Origin: Terriglobales bacterium
GTDB taxonomy: Bacteria; Acidobacteriota; Terriglobia; Terriglobales; Acidobacteriaceae
Assembly (NCBI GenBank): GCA_025936825.1
Contig: JAICSO010000003.1
Location: forward strand, 124,001-188,000
Length of the DNA: 64,000 nucleotides
Reading direction: 5' to 3'
Part shown: one piece after another, positions 60,899-64,000 of the stretch
Layout of the letters: each line of letters opens with the position of its first letter
Numbering within the stretch: position 1 is the first letter of the stretch
Translations under genes and position numbers: made by a program
Notes under the pieces: generated by a model
Seen by the model: only the letters and a program-made list of their open reading frames with translations
Database searches by the model: none
Told to the model about the DNA's origin: nothing

Positions 60899-63097
60899 AT
60901 GAACCGGCTGTTTGTATTACTCGCGGGAATTCTGTTGGGTGCCTGCAATTGCATTTGGGGACAATCTCCAACGCCGCAGCAAGAAGCCGCTCCAGCAGCC
61001 ACGACCATTCGATCCAATGCACAGGAAGTCGTTCTTGACATGGTCTTCCGCGATAAAAAAGGCAAAACGGTTCGCGATATTCGCCCAGAAGAGATACATA
61101 TCTCGGAAGATGGTGTCGATCAGAAAGTGACGTCTTTCCGGTTGGTGGAGGGAAACGCACCCGTAGCGCCTGCTTCTTCTGCAACCAAGCTCAGTTTGGA
61201 TCCCATGCGCGAAATTCGGCTTGTCACGTTGGTTTTTGAAGGGCTCGACCCGGAGGGGAAACGTTTTTTTCGACAGGCGCTTAAAGACATGCTGGACATG
61301 ACGCCGGAACAAAATCTTTATTTTTCGGTGTTGACGATCGATCAGCGCCTGCATGTCATTCAGCCGTTCACTGCTGATCACGATGCTCTGCTCAAAAGTG
61401 TCGACAAAGCGGCCATGTGGTCTTTTATTCAATACTCGAACAACTCCGCGATCGTGAAGTCAGACTTGAAACAGATTGTGGATCAAGGAGAACCGGCCCT
61501 GAACAGCACGGCGGGGCCTGGGGGAGGTGGCCCGAGCCAGGCCGCGATCCAGGGTAATGTGAATTATCAAATGGCGAAAATGCAGTATGACATGTTGTCC
61601 GCTGCTGAAGCAGCGGACCGCGAATACAACGCGCGCGCCACGATTGATGCGCTGCTAACTCTGGTGCATGCGCAATCGCAATTGCCAGGCCGCAAAGTCG
61701 TCCTGTATTTCAACCCGTCGCTAACGATTACTGAAACCGTCAAGGAGCAATACAGTAATTTGATCGGTGTAGCGAATCGATCAAACGTGTCGTTTTACAC
61801 GGTCGATCCCAGGGGACTGGCCTCGTGGAGCAACGGTGCTGCCGGTCGTACTGCTAGTGGGATGGACATGACGGGCGGAGGCGGCGGTGGTCGGGACATG
61901 ATGAACCAGTCTTTGTCTGAGATTCAAAATCAGCAGCTCAATGGAGGTCGCGGCGAAGTATCGACCGCTCAAGTTCGTGCTCAGGAAAATGCCGAAAGTG
62001 CGCTGCGCGCCAACCCCCTTGAGTGGCTACGCGACTTGGCCCGCCAGACGGGCGGTATGACGATTGCTGAGACCAACGACTGGAAGGCGCCGCTTAGGAC
62101 GGTCATGGAAGAGGTGCGGAGCTATTACGAAGTTGCCTACTCGCCTCACATCGAAGTTTATGATGGCAAGTTCCGAAAGATCACAGTACATATCGATCGG
62201 CCAAACGTCATTGTTCATACAAGGAGCGGCTACTTCGCTTTGCCGCCGGTCAAGAGTGGGCAGCAACTCTATGCTTACGAGATGCCCCTTTTGAATGCCT
62301 TGAACGCGTCGCCGTCGCCAGCGAATCTAGATTTCCAGGCGGCGGCTGAGCGGTTTAACGATCACAACGCCAAAGTTGAATATATGGTCACTTTGGAAGC
62401 CCCTCTAGACGGGTTAACCTTCACGCCTCAGGCGGACAAGAAGAATGCGTCAGTCGATGCGGCTCTACTAACGGTCATTAAGAATTCGAGTGGCGAAATC
62501 GTTGAGAAGTTCAGTAAAGATTTCGCCGTGGAGGTTGCCCTAGATAAGGTTGATGCGTATAAAGCTGGCAATCTGGTCCAAACGTTTCATACGCAACTTG
62601 CTCCCGGAACCTACACCCTGGAATCAGTAGTCATGGATCGCAACAGTAATAAGCTGGGCGTTAAGAAAAGTCCCTTAGGGGTTGCACCTTCTTCTGACAA
62701 GCTCTCGATCAGCGATGTCGTCGTGGTGCGCCGGACGGACGCTACGAAGGACACCCAGGCCAACGATGCTTTCTATTTTCCTGGAGGGAAGGTGGTTCCC
62801 ACATTGAGCACTACCCTCAAGGGTGGACCAGGAAACGTTCTGCCGTTCTACTTTAACGTCTATCCAGACCCAGCCGCCAAAGACCCTGTCAAATCCTTCA
62901 CAATGTCTTTCTACAAGGACGGGCAGTATCTCGGTGCCGCCCAAGCGCCCCTACCAAATGTGCAAGCAGATGGGCGAATACCTTACATCGCCAATTTGCC
63001 AGCAGATAAATTTACTCCAGGTGCCTATGAGATTCGCATCGGGGTGACGCAAGGCAACTCCAAGGCGGAAGAAAATGTCGACTTCAAGGTCGAGTAG
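60899..63097 (+). CDS. Large secreted VWFA-related protein
   Basis: 732 aa from the ATG at 60899, with AAGGAGG upstream at ideal spacing. Signal peptide MNRLFVLLAGILLGACNCIW G, with a Cys suggesting a possible lipoprotein. The VWFA-related core has SNAQEVVLDMVFRDKKGKTV RDI, then IHISEDGVDQKVTSFRLVEG, REIRLVTLVFEGLDPEGKRF FRQAL and a Gly/Asn-rich insert near 310-350 (TGGGGGGRDMM). The first domain ends near YYEVAYSPHIEVYDGKFRKI TVH and VHTRSGYFALPPV. An extra C-terminal region of about 280 residues (FTPQADKKNASVDAALLTVI, GAYEIRIGVTQGNSKAEENV) is beta-rich. The classical DxSxS is absent. The next TPR gene starts 53 bases on. Confidence 0.85.
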   Translation: MNRLFVLLAGILLGACNCIWGQSPTPQQEAAPAATTIRSNAQEVVLDMVFRDKKGKTVRDIRPEEIHISEDGVDQKVTSFRLVEGNAPVAPASSATKLSLDPMREIRLVTLVFEGLDPEGKRFFRQALKDMLDMTPEQNLYFSVLTIDQRLHVIQPFTADHDALLKSVDKAAMWSFIQYSNNSAIVKSDLKQIVDQGEPALNSTAGPGGGGPSQAAIQGNVNYQMAKMQYDMLSAAEAADREYNARATIDALLTLVHAQSQLPGRKVVLYFNPSLTITETVKEQYSNLIGVANRSNVSFYTVDPRGLASWSNGAAGRTASGMDMTGGGGGGRDMMNQSLSEIQNQQLNGGRGEVSTAQVRAQENAESALRANPLEWLRDLARQTGGMTIAETNDWKAPLRTVMEEVRSYYEVAYSPHIEVYDGKFRKITVHIDRPNVIVHTRSGYFALPPVKSGQQLYAYEMPLLNALNASPSPANLDFQAAAERFNDHNAKVEYMVTLEAPLDGLTFTPQADKKNASVDAALLTVIKNSSGEIVEKFSKDFAVEVALDKVDAYKAGNLVQTFHTQLAPGTYTLESVVMDRNSNKLGVKKSPLGVAPSSDKLSISDVVVVRRTDATKDTQANDAFYFPGGKVVPTLSTTLKGGPGNVLPFYFNVYPDPAAKDPVKSFTMSFYKDGQYLGAAQAPLPNVQADGRIPYIANLPADKFTPGAYEIRIGVTQGNSKAEENVDFKVE

Positions 63098-63150
63098 CGG
63101 ATACGGGGATTGTGGCGGTTATACTCTCCTTGAGGGTGATTAACGAGGTG

Positions 63151-64000
63151 ATGCGGTTCTGGATGTTGGCGGGCCTGATTTGGGGAAGCCTTGCATTAGC
63201 GCAGGATACCTCAGCGGACCAAACTCTGCGGCGAGCTATCGAACTTCAGCAGTCAGGGCATTACGCTGAGGCCATTGCAGGGTATCGAAGTTATTTAGAA
63301 ACTCACCCCGAGGCGGGTGCGGTTCGTTCGAATCTTGGTGCCGCCCTGGCACACGAGGGCAAGTACAGCGAAGCCATTCAGCAGTACGAACTTGCCCTCA
63401 GAGCACAACCCTCAAATTATGGAATCCAGTTCAACTTAGCTCTTGCTTACTACAAACAGGGTGAGGTCGCTTCGGCAGTCAGGGGGTTCCAGTCCGTCTA
63501 CGCTGTCATACCCCAGGAGTCTCCTGACCGGAGGCGGGTTGCACTTTTGCTCTCCGAATGCTACTTGCGCCAAGGCGAGGATCAGCGCGTTATCTCATTG
63601 CTGGATCCGATTGCCGATTCGGACCCAAACGATCTTGCGCTCGCCTATCTGCTGGGCACAGCGCTCTTGCACCAGGGACAAGATCAGCGGGGCGCATTAA
63701 TGATTGACCGTATCCTGCGCAATGGCGACACAGCCGAAGCGCACATGCTAATGGCATACACTCGATTGAAAGGCAACGATAAGAAAGGTGCCGGGCAGGA
63801 AGTTGACCGGGCTCTCGCACTGAATCCCAACTTGTCCGAAGCGTATGTGTTGCAAGGGAGACTGGGATTCCTGGAATCCGATTTAAAGACCTCGGAGACA
63901 TCATTTCGTAAAGCGCTCGACCTGGATCCTAATGCCTTCGACGCGCTCCTTTGGTTGGGAACACTACTACGGCAACAGGGACGATTTAAGGAGTCTCATG
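63151..64000 (+). CDS. Secreted TPR protein, 3' end outside the window
   Basis: At least 283 codons from the ATG at 63151 (the adjacent GTG at 63148 is possible), open to the end of the window. Signal peptide MRFWMLAGLIWGSLALAQDT. TPR units follow: LRRAIELQQSGHYAEAIAGY, SNLGAALAHEGKYSEAIQQY, FNLALAYYKQGEVASAVRGF, LLSECYLRQGEDQRVISLLD, AYLLGTALLHQGQDQRGALM, AYTRLKGNDKKGAGQEVDRA, AYVLQGRLGFLESDLKTSET and LLWLGTLLRQQGRFKESH. It is cotranscribed with the VWFA gene. Whether it ends in TPRs or carries an ASPIC/FG-GAP or other domain downstream cannot be seen. Confidence 0.88.
   Translation, partial: MRFWMLAGLIWGSLALAQDTSADQTLRRAIELQQSGHYAEAIAGYRSYLETHPEAGAVRSNLGAALAHEGKYSEAIQQYELALRAQPSNYGIQFNLALAYYKQGEVASAVRGFQSVYAVIPQESPDRRRVALLLSECYLRQGEDQRVISLLDPIADSDPNDLALAYLLGTALLHQGQDQRGALMIDRILRNGDTAEAHMLMAYTRLKGNDKKGAGQEVDRALALNPNLSEAYVLQGRLGFLESDLKTSETSFRKALDLDPNAFDALLWLGTLLRQQGRFKESH

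Overview
The window reads as chromosomal DNA of an acidobacterium (Acidobacteriota, probably class Terriglobia). The evidence is three VWFA-related secreted proteins of the acidobacterial type, a large Oar-like TonB-dependent receptor with a carboxypeptidase-regulatory-like N-terminal domain, several FG-GAP/ASPIC-UnbV (CRTAC1-type) beta-propellers, secreted TPR proteins, a kinase-TPR receptor, and abundant intergenic hairpin repeats and heptamer microsatellites. The assignment comes from family recognition, not from a database search. The window opens inside an ankyrin-repeat gene and closes inside a TPR gene. There is no prophage, IS element or CRISPR array.

1-34 kb is mostly housekeeping and envelope genes: hslV-hslU protease, a fibronectin-III lipoprotein, an Nramp-related metal transporter, a VOC protein overlapping a 3-methyladenine DNA glycosylase, mglA, a divergent pair of VWFA proteins, a family-5-like uracil-DNA glycosylase, a secreted alpha/beta hydrolase, a TonB/POTRA fusion, murB, a bacilliredoxin, the TonB-dependent receptor, a YncE-like propeller, an Fpg-type glycosylase, a ferredoxin-NADP reductase, a Tat-exported GH51 enzyme, an RluA-type pseudouridine synthase, an HI0933-type flavoprotein, a beta-helix protein, a Ser/Thr kinase-TPR protein and tmRNA (ssrA).

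34-41.5 kb holds an amino-acid catabolic module: an acetyl-CoA-hydrolase-type CoA-transferase (minus strand), then on the plus strand a 2x[4Fe-4S] ferredoxin subunit, a VorB-like alpha subunit, a fused beta-gamma subunit and a PLP aminotransferase. A repeat-rich gap of about 1 kb separates the two halves. The set suggests amino acid to 2-oxoacid to acyl-CoA to acid, with electrons leaving on ferredoxin.

41.9-64 kb contains almost only exported proteins. These are a GH51-like protein whose acid/base Glu appears replaced by Gln, three TPR proteins, four ASPIC/UnbV propellers (one fused to a parvulin domain and TPRs), a SCO protein fused to a CusF-like copper domain, a di-heme cytochrome, two seven-heme cytochromes of matching architecture (one with C-terminal TPRs), a frameshifted remnant of a third, and a VWFA protein. 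Two convergent transcription units make up its core: plus strand propeller - parvulin/TPR/propeller - SCO (45.5-50.75 kb), and minus strand propeller - remnant - cytochrome/TPR - cytochrome - di-heme cytochrome (57.4-51.0 kb). This is the best candidate for an undescribed system: a periplasmic or surface redox apparatus with its own folding and copper-handling factors. Its substrate cannot be read from sequence.
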